Shown: positions 31,500 through 43,214 of the stretch, piece after piece | Layout: each line of letters opens with the position of its first letter | Position numbering within the stretch: the first letter of the stretch is position 1 | Origin: Arion vulgaris | Lineage: Eukaryota > Mollusca > Gastropoda > Stylommatophora > Arionidae | DNA: 64,000 nt | Assembly (NCBI GenBank): GCA_020796225.1 | Contig: CM036755.1 | Location: 40,514,306-40,578,305, forward strand | Direction of reading: 5' to 3' | Position numbers and translations under genes: made by a program | Notes under the pieces: generated by a model | Databases searched by the model: none | What the model saw: the letters and a program-made list of their open reading frames with translations, nothing else | What the model was told of the DNA's origin: nothing

Positions 31500-32430
31500 T
31501 AACGAAAAATTTGAAACAATTTTTTGAAAAATTTCTTGTTAAAGGACATGATTTTCTAAATAAATTTTTTAAATCGGAAAAAACTTAAACTTTATAGGAG
31601 TCTTTGCGAACATCTTTCTAAAAAGGCCTTAAAACTTGTTCTGGCAACCCTTTTCCCACATAAATTTCAATTTTTGATGTCCTGTCCCACCCCTTCGTTT
31701 TCCCCTTCCTGTACCCAGAAAACCATGCCCAAAATTTTTTTCCCCCCAAACCCCATGTTTTTTTATCGGGTTTAAAAATTTTCATTTTGGGGACATATTT
31801 AGAAAAATGCCTGATTGAAAAGGGGAAAAAATATTTCATCTTCCGAGACATGATTTTTTTATAGTCAATTTTTGTATGGTAAAATTTTCTTTTTCCCGAG
31901 CATGTGTTTTTTTAAACAATGTCTGATATGAGAAAAAAATTTTCATTTTCCAGGACAGGTTTTATTTATAACCAATTTCCCTTTGTTAAGGTCAAAACCC
32001 ATTTGAGATATGTGGGAGTAATTTCCTTATATGGGGTAAATAATTTTCCCCAACATATGTTTTTAGAAAATTTTTTGAATATTTATTTTTTTTTTAGGGA
32101 TGTTTTTATGAACCAAAGTTTGATTAGTAAAATTTTTTCCTTTTTGAGGAAATGTTATTTTGAGCAATCCCCTTTAGGGGGTAAAAAATATTTCTTTTCC
32201 CGAGACATGATATTAAACTGCTTATAGGGGGCCAAAATATTTCTTTTTCAACGGGATTTATTTTGAAAATTTTTGAATGTAGCTTTTTTATTTTCAAACA
32301 TAAAAAGGTAATCCTTGAACAGGTAAAAATTTTTCTTTTTCCGGAAAAAGTTATTTAAAACCCAATCCATTGCAGGTCAAAAAATTTCTTTAGAAGATGT
32401 TGTTGGGAACAATCCCTTTTTGATATGGGT
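31500..32430. repeat. Noisy tandem repeat of roughly 60-65 bp
   Basis: The motif order AAAATATTTCTTTTCCCGAGACATGAT, then ATA and GTCAAT or AACAAT, recurs irregularly (about 31,830, 31,890, 31,930, 32,190, 32,245, 32,330). Spacing varies because of apparent errors, so copy number cannot be given. Confidence 0.45.
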
Positions 32431-32534
32431 TTCTTTAGGATTCTTTGTTTTTTACCCAGGTTTTTAAAAAAAAACATTTCTTTAAATTTTTTTAAAATTA
32501 AAGTTTTTACGTTTTAATTTAGAGATTTAAAGGT

Positions 32535-32915
32535 TTCTTAAGAGGGGTTTTTCATCTCTTTTTGAGAGGGGGAAGGGGAGTTTGGTTGAGATGGGGTGGG
32601 GGTGGGAAGAAAATGTGGGGGAGGAGGGGGGGTTGGGGAGAAGAAAATGAGGTTGGGAGAGGGGGGGAAAGAGGGAAAAGAAAAAAAGGGGGGGGAAAAA
32701 TCTGTCTCACGAAAAAAACGGGTTGTGTGGCTGCTGAGGTGATGGGGAGGCTTGTGTGGGGGGAGGGGTTTGGGGGGGGGTTGGGAGGCTATTTTGTGAG
32801 GGGGCGGGTTGTTGGGCGGGGTTGTGGGGGGGGTGTTGGGTGTGGGACGGGAAAGGAGGCTGTGGGGAGGCCCGGTGGGGGGGGCTTGTGGGGTTAGGGA
32901 GGCGGGGGTTTTAAA
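32535..32915. repeat. G-rich low-complexity stretch in noisy sequence
   Basis: A long G/A/T-only plus strand (C-rich on the minus strand), with runs of up to nine G, is followed at 33,270-33,440 by a C-rich stretch. Open frames on both strands are low-complexity (GGG on one strand, PPP on the other) and not credible as genes. Confidence 0.5.
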
Positions 32916-35900
32916 AGATTTCCCCGGATTTAAATGCTGAGAAGCACGTTTAACAACCACAAAAGCGTATTTAATATTTTTAACTACCCCACCTCGGGGT
33001 GGAGTTACGTGAGATTTCTGGGGAAAATAAAACTGGTTCTCCAGGAAATTGATTGGTCTATAATATTAATCTTCCCCTTGACTATCCAAAAAAGGGGCCA
33101 AAATTCTTTCCCTGCTCCCCCGGGCCCAAAATACCGACCAAAAGCTGTTTTGTAAAAAATCGCATAAAACAGCTGAAACCCTTTCTCTCTTTCACACGCT
33201 AAAATTTTGTTACCTCCCCAAGCCGGATTTTCGTGTTCAACCCGGTATATCACCGTCTCCCCAGCTGTTGATCTTCCCCCAACCTGTTAGTTTTACTCGG
33301 CTGCCCCACCACCTTTCTCAGCGAAACCATCCGGGCCCCCCTTTAAAGGCCCCACCTCCGACCTCCCCCACACCCCCCCCCTTTAATATAGTCCCACAGC
33401 CCCACATACCGACGTCTCAAAAGGCCCCACTATCTCGCCCGTCTCAGAAAAACATTATAATTGTCCATTAATTTTAAAAAATTGTTTTCGAAAACCCCCT
33501 GTTGTTTCCAGTGATTTTTTGCAAATTAGAAACCCAGACGCTAGAAATTTTTCCAAGAAAATTTAAGTTTAAATTTTTTTTTCAGTTTTTAAAATCAATG
33601 ATTTACACAAAAAACAGATCTGAAAAGGGGACGCGTTGTTCTAAAAAAAAGGTAAATTAAATTTTTAGTAAAAAAAATTTTCAATTCCGTCACCAACCCC
33701 GTCGTTTTTAAATGGAAAGCTTTGACGTTAAAATTGATAAGATATTTAGGTGTATTCCTATTTGTTGAAGTTTTGGGTCAATTTGTTTTTTCAAAACGGA
33801 AGATATCCATTAAAGAGCAAGTCTTTTATAAAATGCAGAATTTTACAGTTTTATACCAAACTTTAGGAACAAAGAAGGTTTCTATATTGTTTTCATAACC
33901 CTGAAAACGGGAAAATTTGGCGTTTTTTAAAAAACCTTTTCGAGGGTTTAAACGGGACAAAGGAAATTAAAAAGGGGAAAAAAAACCCATGACAAGATGT
34001 CAGGGGGAGTTTTTCCACAAAATCAACTTTTTTTGGGAAATTGAAAAAATTTTGGTTGGATTTAAAATTATGGAAAATTGTAAGGGGCCCGTCCTTTTAG
34101 AAAACTATAGGGAAATTTTTAGGAAAAACATTTAATTGTGCCGGAAATACCTGGGGAGATCCGAGCGGGGAGGCAAGGAGAATTATTGGGGGAAATCGGG
34201 GCAATGTCACCACAAACCGAAAATAACGCGAGGTGAACAGAAAGAAAATCCAAGCAGCAAAGGCCATATTATACCCATGCGGAAGGGGAAAAAGGGTTTT
34301 GTCCAGACGCTGGATTTTTTTAACAGATATGGGAACTAAAAAAAATGAATGGACATATTTTACCGAAAAAGATCTTAATTTAAAAAGAATCTGCGAAATG
34401 ATAATGATCCATCATAACGAGTTAAAAGGGAAGACAAATATCCTGCACAAAAAAAAAAAGAAAAATTTAGACGGTTTGTAAAAAAAATTATTTTGATGTA
34501 TTTTTAAAACCGAGTTTTTTACTGGTGAGGAAAAATAAAAAAAAGTTATTGAAAAAATCCCCAAAAATCCACCTCTTTGCGCCTTTTAATCATGTCCCTA
34601 ACATAGATTTGTCTGGCTAAAAATTTGCCGAAAGAAAGGATTTTAAATGTGTGTTGAGTTCAAACGTAGTCCTCTCCAAAAAAGGGACATGTTCTGAAGA
34701 AGTGTTTGAAATGTGCCGAGAGGAAGAATACTGGCGGAGTTTAACAATTTGTCCACCGTAAAATACAACCTCTGAATCGCCTTTTGGGAAACAAACATAT
34801 TTTGAAAGACGAAAATAGAAATGAAATTTTCCCACCCAAATGGTCTCCCATCATAATTTTTGGGGGAAAAACCCCCAGCCCAATGGGCGAAGGAGGACTA
34901 ACTGTTAAAAGACCCGGTTCACATAATAAAGGGAAAACAATTACTTTTGACCTGTCGTTAATAGGGAAGACCTGAATAGAATTTGCAGGAAAAACCAGGA
35001 ACAAACAAAATTGGCTATTTTTAATTTTGGAAAAGATCAAAATTTCCGGGAAAACTAACATCTTGGAACTTTTAGCTTTATTTGGTCAAAGATTTTCAAA
35101 TGAAAAATCATGAATAAAAGGGCATTTTGGAAAAAGTCAACGTGCTCACAAATTTAAAAGGACGACTATGTCCAAGGCCATGTTGGTTAAAGCCCTTTTT
35201 ACTTTTTTTCAAAGACAAATAAAGTTTAACCAAAAGAATGTCGGGCGTTTTTTGCAGAGGTTAAAAATATGGACGTTTTGGGGGAAATTTTTATTTTTTT
35301 GAGGGGGTATTTTTGAATATATGGGTTTTAAGATTAAACGACAAACTTTAAATAAAACAATTCAATTTTTGGTTGGGGCCTTTCTTAGATTCGGTCAGGG
35401 TAATTTTTCGGGGCCCCAAAACTGGGCAGCGCGCGGGTTTGGGGTTTCCCCCTAGTTTTTGGTACCGTGGGATTTTGGTTTCCCCAGGAGGACATTTGTG
35501 ATATGTCCATTTTTTCCCACCTGCGAACAGCGGGAAACTGTTTGATTATTCTGTTTTAAAGTGTTTTTAAACGAGGTCGGTGGGGGAAAAAAACCCTGGC
35601 CCTTTCTCGGGTTTTTGGGTAGTCTTTATTAATCTATTCAGTTTTCTCCCAGCCCCCCAAATTTTCTGGAGGTTTATAAAATAGAATGATTCAATATCTA
35701 CTATTTTTGGGGGAGTCTGAATTATTTAATTCTATTTAAAAATTGAACTACTTAAAAAGAAGAGGATTGATTGGGGACAGAAAAGAGAAAAAAAGTCTAC
35801 CCAAAAGAACCAAAAAAAAGAAAACTGGATGTTTAAAAAAAAAGGAAAAAATTTTTTAATAAAAGACAAAAATGGAAGTCATCTGAAGGGGGCATACCCG

Positions 35901-38129
35901 GGGAGAAGAAGAAAAGAAACAGTAATTATTCAGGATGAACTGATGGTTTAAATCACGGTGAAGGGGGGACTTTACCTGGAGAGAGAGAGAAATGTTTAAA
36001 AAGTTCTGTCAAGACAAGCTTTGAATGAAAATAGTAAAAAGAATGAAAAAAGAAACATAATTTTTAAATGATATTGTTCTTTTAGTTTTCAGAAAAGTTG
36101 ATGACAAAATTTAAAAAATTTAAAGTGTTTATTGTTTTTTTATTTGATCTGTAAATTTTAAAAAGCGCGGGAATGATAATCAAAGAAGAAATTTTATATA
36201 TTGAAAAAAATGTGGGAAAAAAAATTTAAAGGGATTTGACACTTCTATTTAATTCAAAAAACTATTTTTATTAAACACCCCAACTTTTCCCCTTTTTTAA
36301 ATTTTTTCCCTTTTTCCCTTATATATTTTTTTATTGTCTTTTTAAATACACTTTTTTCTTTTAGTTCTTTTCAAACATTTATTTTATTATTGGGTCAAAA
36401 CCTGGGAGCGTATGTGTTTTTTTTAGATCTATTGTAATAAAATTGATTTAATTTTTAAATTTTATTATTCATCAAATCTTAAAAATTTTTTTTTAAAAAG
36501 TTTTACCAATTCACAGTAAAGGGTGTGGGCAAAATGGACCTTTAGGTTTTTTTATTATCTGAAAACCGTATGACAATATTTTTTTTCACGAACATTGATA
36601 GAAAATCAAGCCAACCCAATTGTCACGTCAAATTTTCAAAATTTTTCAACCCTTCTTCGTTTTTTCCCTTCCCCACTTTTGTGAAATTTTTCGAATTACA
36701 AACCCCCACGCCTACCCGCTTTAATCAATGAAAACCACTGTTTATAATTTTCCCATACTTTTCCATCCGGGGTTGTTTTTTATTCTCCACTTTACCCCTT
36801 TTCGTTTTTGATGGCGAGGGATTTTTTTTAGGGGGCCCCTTTTTTTTGATTTTTTCGGCGCCATACCAGAGGGTTTCTGTTTCATTTTCAAAATCCCCAG
36901 CGGGGCCCCCAGTCAGCAGGGCTCCCTTTCGACAAAAAAAACTTATCTTAACACCCCCCAAGTTCCGGAAAAATGTTTTTTCCGTCTTTTCCCTTCCCGA
37001 TCGGATCCTAGACCCTTCTGTCTTCCCCAATTTCCCCCGTTTTTCAGACAGGAAATTTCAAGTTTTTGGCACAGTCGAAGTCCAATTCGACCTTTTTTAT
37101 TCCGGGGTGCGGGTTGCAACCGGCAGGGAAAAAAAGCACGTTCTTTTTTGCACGTTCTTGAGATGATTCAAGTCCTGTTCTTTTTCCCATTATTTTGGGG
37201 GGTAACAAAGGTTATATCCGAGAAAAGAGGTCTGACCATTCCCCTTTTGGAATCCCCAAAGACCCTGCCCCCTTTAATGCTCCTTTGGGTCACGATGTCG
37301 GTTCCCTACCCGACATGCCTGATGATCGCATCGATTTCCGGGAAAAACGGGATTTTTTTGGGTCCCTTGGACCCCGGGCCAAATTATTTTTTATTTTAAT
37401 CTTTTCTTTGTTTTTAATCAAAAAGCGTTTTCCCCAAATTTTCATTTGTTTTTATCTTTTCTTCCTGTTTTAAAATTTCTTTTATATGTTGTGAAACAAA
37501 CCCATTCTTTGCTTTTTAATTTTCCCCCTCTTTTAATTTAAATGGTAAGGATTTATTTTTAATATTTATAGATTTTTCATGTTTTTTCCTTTCTATTTTA
37601 TTTTTTTAGGGGTTTTTTTTTTCTTGATTTCGTTATTCTTTTTTATTCCAATTTTCCAATAGTTTTTATTTTATTTTGTGTTCATTTAATTTTTCATCTT
37701 TTTTTCTTTTTTTTAAAAGGGCCTTGTTTCAAATTTGTGTATTTTTCATTGTTTTTTAATTTGAAAAATAAATTTTTAACTTGGAATCAAAAATTTTTAC
37801 CATTTATATATATATTTAAATTAAAAAACTGCAGCTAAATTTTAAAAATTACTTTCGAAATGGAAAAAAGGACTCATTAAATAAACCCAATTTTTTTCAA
37901 TTCAGAGCTACCGTTAAGCAAAAAAAAAATTATGTAAACTTTTTTTTTCATAAATGTTATTTAAATTCAAAAAAAAATACATTTCTGCGATGAAAAAAGA
38001 ATTTAACCGTTCTGGATGAAAAAATTAAACTTAGGTTCTGCAGATAAAAAGAAATAAAACTCATTCCTCTGGGAAAAGAAAAAAAAAAATACAGCCGATA
38101 GAAAAAATAAAATTTTTTTATATTGTTCT

Positions 38130-38330
38130 TTTCATCAAGATCCTCCCCCCATAGGACGTTGCTTTAGATTTTTAAAATTTCACTCTGTCTCAAAAGTTCC
38201 CATTTATTTTTTTCGGGTTTTTTACTTAAATTTTTTTTTCTCCTTTCCAAACCACCCCCAATATTTTTTTCCTAGGCCATGTGACAAGGACCGCTTTTGT
38301 ATAAAACATAACAAAATTTTTGAATAAAAA
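38130..38330 (-). pseudogene. Corrupted copy of the YFGHVKRH-type LINE 3' region
   Basis: GGACGTTGCTTTAGA, CACTCTGTCTCAAAAGTTC, a T-rich block, CTAGGCCATGTGAC and GACCGC follow the same order as GGACGTTGCTCTCTTTGCAG, CACTCTGTCTCTAGTCAGTT and CCAGGCCATCGTGACGC at 30,205-30,390. Translation is destroyed. Confidence 0.5.
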
Positions 38331-38539
38331 TGTTTTTCAAAATTTTTTTATTTTTTTGTTTCAAAAATGCAAATCAAAAAAAAAAAAAAGATTTTTATTG
38401 TTCTTTGAAAGGACAACGGACGGGTTTAAAAGGTCACAAAGTTTTTTTTTGTAATTGGGTCCCCGGGAAATTGGTTAAATTTCCTGCCGTTGACCTCTTT
38501 TTGACTGGGTATGCAGGCCCTTTTTTAACATAATACCCC

Positions 38540-38780
38540 AGTTTTCATAATCACTTTTGAAAAAAGAAAAATTCAGATTAAAGACATAATATTCGGTTTT
38601 CATCAATCACTTTTAAAAAAAAAAGAATAAATTTAAAAAATAAATCTCAAGTTTTCAAAATCTGTTGAAGAAAAAAAAAAATATTTTTAAAAAACAAATT
38701 TTTCCCAACAATATGTTGGAAAGAAAAATATAGTTTTTGAAGAAAATTCTACGGGTTTTTAAAAACCTGTTGAAGATAAA
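38540..38780. repeat. Corrupted copies of the 70-bp satellite
   Basis: AGACATAATATTCGGTTTTC, ATCAATCACTTTT, AAATCTCAAGTTTTC, CTGTTGAAGA and further fragments match the 70-bp monomer at 26,791-27,697 in order and roughly in spacing. The LINE relic precedes it here, whereas at 26-30 kb the array precedes the LINE relic at 30.2 kb and follows the one at 26.3 kb. The pair LINE then array matches 26,300-27,697. Confidence 0.55.
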
Positions 38781-39269
38781 AGAAAATTTAATTTTTCCAA
38801 AGTTTTTAATGGAAATTTTTGATTTCAATGGGGCTGTTTATGTGCAAAGAAGTTAAAACCAATGAAGAAAGGGGAAAGACCGCAATATATTAAAAAAAAA
38901 TATTAAACATGTTTTTCCCAAGGGATACTTATGGTTGTAATCAGGGCCCTTACAAAAAAAAAAAAACCCAAAAAAACCAGTCTTTTAAAGAAAAGGTTTT
39001 TCAGGAAATGGAAAAAAAAGAAAGGACATGAGGGCCCTGAAAAACTAAAAAAAAACGAAAAACAAATACTGAAAGAAAATTTGATTTTTTCCCCTTCCGT
39101 CAGATGGCCGGGAAAAATAAAAAAGGGGCGGGGACCCAGAAGAGGGGAAGGAGGATACTTGATTAAAAGGCCTAAAACATCGGGGGTGGTGGTAAAAAAA
39201 ATTTGATGTCCAAAGAGACAAGCCCCAAAAGAATAAAAATTTAAGTGAAGGCAAAAAGGAGCCTTTGTG

Positions 39270-39760
39270 GCCCCTTTCCGAAAGCCCCGGGCCCGATAAC
39301 CCCCCAAAAAAGGGCGAACCCCCGATAAATAACAAAGAAAACCCGCCCAATGAAGAAAAACCCACAGAAGACCCGCCGAAAAATACCCAAAAGAAAACGA
39401 AGCGCTTGAAGCATTGGAAAAGAAAAACGCGTTTAAAAATCTCGGAAGCCGAAGCGTTTATGATGACAACCAACAAAAAAGGAAACCGTTCTGCCCTACA
39501 CAGAAACCCCGCCCATCAAAGGGCCTCACGAAGCCGAACGCGATGAAGGAACAACAAAAAAGACAAACGCGCATTAAAACCAACCAACAGAAAGCGCCCG
39601 TTGGGTTTCCAAAACCACCTTGAAGCCCCTTTACAAGAAGCGAAGCGCCGAAAGAAAAACCCAACGAGAAGCGAAACCACGAAAACAATCAACAAGGGGA
39701 GCCCCTTTCGATAGAAACCCACAAGAAGCCCGGGAAAGTATTGGCAGGCTTTTTAAACCC
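39270..39760. repeat. Purine-rich noisy repeat-like stretch
   Basis: GAAGCG, CGCCGAAA, ACCAACAGAAGCG and AAACC blocks recur without a stable period. It probably was a minisatellite with unit near 30 bp. Open frames are artefacts of composition. Confidence 0.35.
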
Positions 39761-41289
39761 ATAAAAAAAGAGAAGGGAAGGAAATTCAAGAGAACTAAGA
39801 CTGATTTAAAAAGAAAAAAAGTAAAGATATAAAAATGGGAGAGATGAAGAATAAGATTGGAGGTCGTTTTCCCATTGGATAGAAAAAAAAAAGAAGAAAA
39901 TGTGTAATTTTTATGTTATTATAAAAAATTTTTAAAACAAAAAGAAATTTTTGGGAAAAAACCCAATAAAAGAGAAGAGGGAAGTATTGCAGGTTTTTGG
40001 GCCAGTAGGAATCGCGAAATTCCCCAGAAGGATGATTAAAAAAGGGGACGCGAAATAAAACAGGGGAAATAAAAAATTTGGGACCCCAAATTTTTCCAAT
40101 AAAACAAGGGGAGTAAAAAAGAAAATTGAAGGACTGTTAGGTGGAAATTTTTTTTCAGTACAAGTTTTAAAATTGAAACGAATTAGAGTCCGAGATGTTC
40201 CCAGACATAGGGTTTTTGGGGTTACCTGACATCTTGTTTCGGCACCCAAAATTTAAAGCCAACAGAATCAAAAGAGGATTGTGGTCGGGGCTCCAATTAA
40301 AAACACCTTTAACTCTGCCCCAAGACACCCAATTTTTTGTAAAAAACCCAAACGAAAATGCTGATGATTAAATATCTATTTAGTGTTTTATAAACAGAAA
40401 AATGGGAAGTAATAAATAAATTCACGTTTTAAAAAAAGTTTTGAATCAACAGAATCTTTTTGGAATCCCAGAAAAAATAATAAAACTTAAAAAGATCAGA
40501 TATTACATTTCTTCGATGGGGGGCACACAGTTTTTTAAACCCCAGAAAAAGGCATTCATCTCCGCTATTTTTTGGGGCCCGACTGGGTGATGTTGCAAAG
40601 GGGAAACCATGTTGGCGAAAAGTCACCAGAAGTTTTGTTTTGCGTGATAGTTTTGATGAAAACCAAAGAATGCAAAAAAAAGACAATTCTATAACAAAAA
40701 TTTGGGACGAAAAAGTTTATGAAAAAAAAATATAATGAAAACCTATAAGGAATGAGATACCCACAACAAATAAAAAAATAACAAATTTCACTTTTGGGGC
40801 AATTTTGAAAAGAAATTTTAAAAGAAATTATGATAGGTTGGGAACATATTAAAATAAAATAAAAAGAACTTCAATTTATAGTATTAAAAATAAAATAATT
40901 TTTCAATTCAAATTTATAATTCCCAAAATGCCGGGGGGTGGAAAAAACAAAAGAATAAAAATTTTAATGCATTTGAAAATAGATGTCTGAAAATAATGTA
41001 AAAAATGGAATGAATTCGGGAGAATGATTAATAGAATTTATAAAACAATGGGACAATTTATAAGAAAGAGAAGATGGAGATGGGGAACCAGGAAAGGATA
41101 AACGAAAAAAAGGGCATTGAAGTGGGATGAAAGGTTCAGAAAAGGTTTGACCGGACCCAAAAGAACTTGCGAGAGAGGCAAAATTGGCCCCACCCCAGGG
41201 AGGAGATTAGGAGTTTGCCCAGATAGATGGGGGGGTTTCTTGGGGTTTGGGAAATTAAAGGGGGAAGTTTAAATTATTATTTATCAACA

Positions 41290-41695
41290 GACGATGGAAA
41301 AAGAAAATTTATCCATTAAAACGCAACATAAAGAAAAAAAAAAAATTTTCCCACCCCATCTTAAACCCCCCACAATCGATGTTTTGGACGTAGCCCCCCC
41401 GTCAAAGAAGTCACGAAAAAGGAAAAAAAACTTTTTCCTCTTAAACTCAACAATCGTGCGGACGCCTCCCGCTAACAGACGGTGGGGAAAAAGAAAAAAT
41501 TTCCCTTATTTTTTCCCCCAAAAACGTGCTTTTTAAAAAGAAAAGAAAATTTTATCCATCTTAAAAACCCCCAACAATCGATGCTGAAGAAGAAGAAAAT
41601 TCTTCCATTAAACCCCCAAAATCGATGTGGAAAAGGAAGAAAATCCCTTTTATCCTTAAACTACCAACAATCGATGCGGACCATCACCCTTTTTT
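41290..41695. repeat. Noisy tandem repeat of roughly 45-55 bp
   Basis: ACAATCGATG and related forms recur at about 41,374, 41,447 (ACAATCGTG), 41,572, 41,616 and 41,666, each preceded by a TTAAACYMCC block and followed by a GGA/GAAGA block. These appear to be five or more copies of one minisatellite with base errors. Confidence 0.55.
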
Positions 41696-42899
41696 TTTGA
41701 AACCCTCAAGACAGATTCCCGAAAAAAATTAAAAACAAGCCCAAATTTTCCGCTTTTTTTTATTGAGATATCTTTTGTTTATGATCCAAGTTTCCCACAC
41801 GTCTGAATTTTAAATTTTCTCTTATTTAAGATCGTTCTGGTTTTGTTTAAAAAAAACGTTTTAAAATATTCATTTCAGCAACCATTTCCTTTTCAACCAA
41901 TATAAAGGCTTTAAAATTTAAAAAACTAAATTGGTTTTCATTAATAATTTTTTCTTTTCAATTTTGAAACCGGTTTTAATCTTTTTTCAGTTTTTTCCTC
42001 TTTTCCCCCAATTTTTCAGTTTTACCTATCCTTTTAAAATTTAGCTCGTTTTTTCTCCCGACTACAGGGGCCTTCCCCTTTTCCGGGTTCCCAAAAAAGG
42101 GAGTTTTTTAATGATCCCGGGCTCAAGGTCCCCTCCCCCCGCCAAAAGGTTTTTCCGGTTTTTTTTTCCATGGGATCGCTTTTCTGAGTTCGTTTGTAAT
42201 TTATCCCATCTTTCCCCCTTTTTTCATAAAAAATAACATTTTTTGGTTTTTTTATTTTCCCTCATGTTTCTCAAAAAACATGATTCCCCTTTGATTAAAA
42301 ATTCTTGTGTTTATTTTGATTCTTTGACTTAATTTACCAATGCAAAAAGTTTTTCCCCGTTTTTTTTCCCTTTTCTTTACACTTTTTTGTTCCCCCTGTT
42401 TTATGTTTCCCCAAAATTTGATTTTACATTATTGATGTTTTCCGATCTGTTTAAACGTTTTTCTCCTGGGCTTTCTCTTGATTCAAAGTTGTGAACGTTT
42501 TTAGGTTTTTATTTTATTTTTAATTGGCGTGATTTTGGGGACACAATTGATCTCGAAATCAGGTCTCTATTGTTTTAAATTTTATTGTATTCCCCCCTGT
42601 TTTTTTTGGATTTTTTGTCCCAACGGGAAAAAGGGAGGAATGTTGATAAGAGGATCCTGTTACCCCCTTTTTTCTTTAAAAATGTAATTTGTTTTATTTA
42701 CTTCTGCATTTCATTTTTATAGGTTTTATTTATAATTTAAAAAATCAAAAAAACAACAAAAAACAGTATGTCGCACACCATCTCCAAAAGAATGAACAAC
42801 AGGTTTTCTTTATAATAAAAGAGGCCTTCAATCAATCAATCAATCAACGTGTATTTTAAATATTCATTTTGAAAAGATTTTCGAAAAAATAGAAAACAT

Positions 42900-43100
42900 C
42901 ATCAAAGGGGGTTCCTTTTTAGACGTTGTCACTTTAACCCTCTGAAATGCTCTTTTCCAAAATCACCAATTCCAAAAAGGTCATATTTATGGTTTTTTTT
43001 TTTTTATCTTCTGGGTTTCCTTCCTTCTGGGACCTGACTTTGTTCTCCCCGCATGACCTGATGTCAAACATTTTATTAAATTTTTTAGGGCATCATGTTC
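42900..43100 (-). pseudogene. Corrupted LINE relic, YFGHVKRH family
   Basis: GACGTTGTCACTTTAACCCT, CCAATTCCAAAAAGGTCATA, TTTATGGTTT, TATCTTCTGG, TTCCTTCTGGGACCTGA follow the order of 30,210-30,345 (GGACGTTGC, CACCCACTTCGCCGATGGTC, ATTCATGGTTT, TATCTTGTAG, CTTCTTCTTGGTCTG). A (TCAA)n run lies just before it at about 42,830-42,846. Confidence 0.45.
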
Positions 43101-43214
43101 TTTTTCGCCATGGGATTTGAGACCTCTCTGTCTTGTTTTGAGGGCTTAATTTTTTTCTTATTTAATGGTCCCTGATTCAAACCCAAAGTGCCAGAAAATT
43201 GTTGTTTAAATCTT

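Larger units (their letters stand above)
30890..43214. other. Low-quality sequence, homopolymer-inflated; no gene callable
   Basis: From about 30,900 the text changes character: runs of 3-8 identical bases of all four kinds become frequent, and repeats known from elsewhere in the window appear in corrupted form (38.1-38.8 kb, 42.9-43.1 kb). Open frames here are rich in K, F, P and G encoded by homopolymers and match no family I know. I treat them as noise. The most likely cause is poorly corrected long-read consensus in a repeat-rich, low-coverage segment. Confidence 0.75.

Noticed and set aside
30694..41700. Many small open frames, some proline- or glycine-rich, others lysine- or phenylalanine-rich
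   Set aside because: They sit in homopolymer-inflated sequence and match no family. Frames depend on runs whose length is unreliable.
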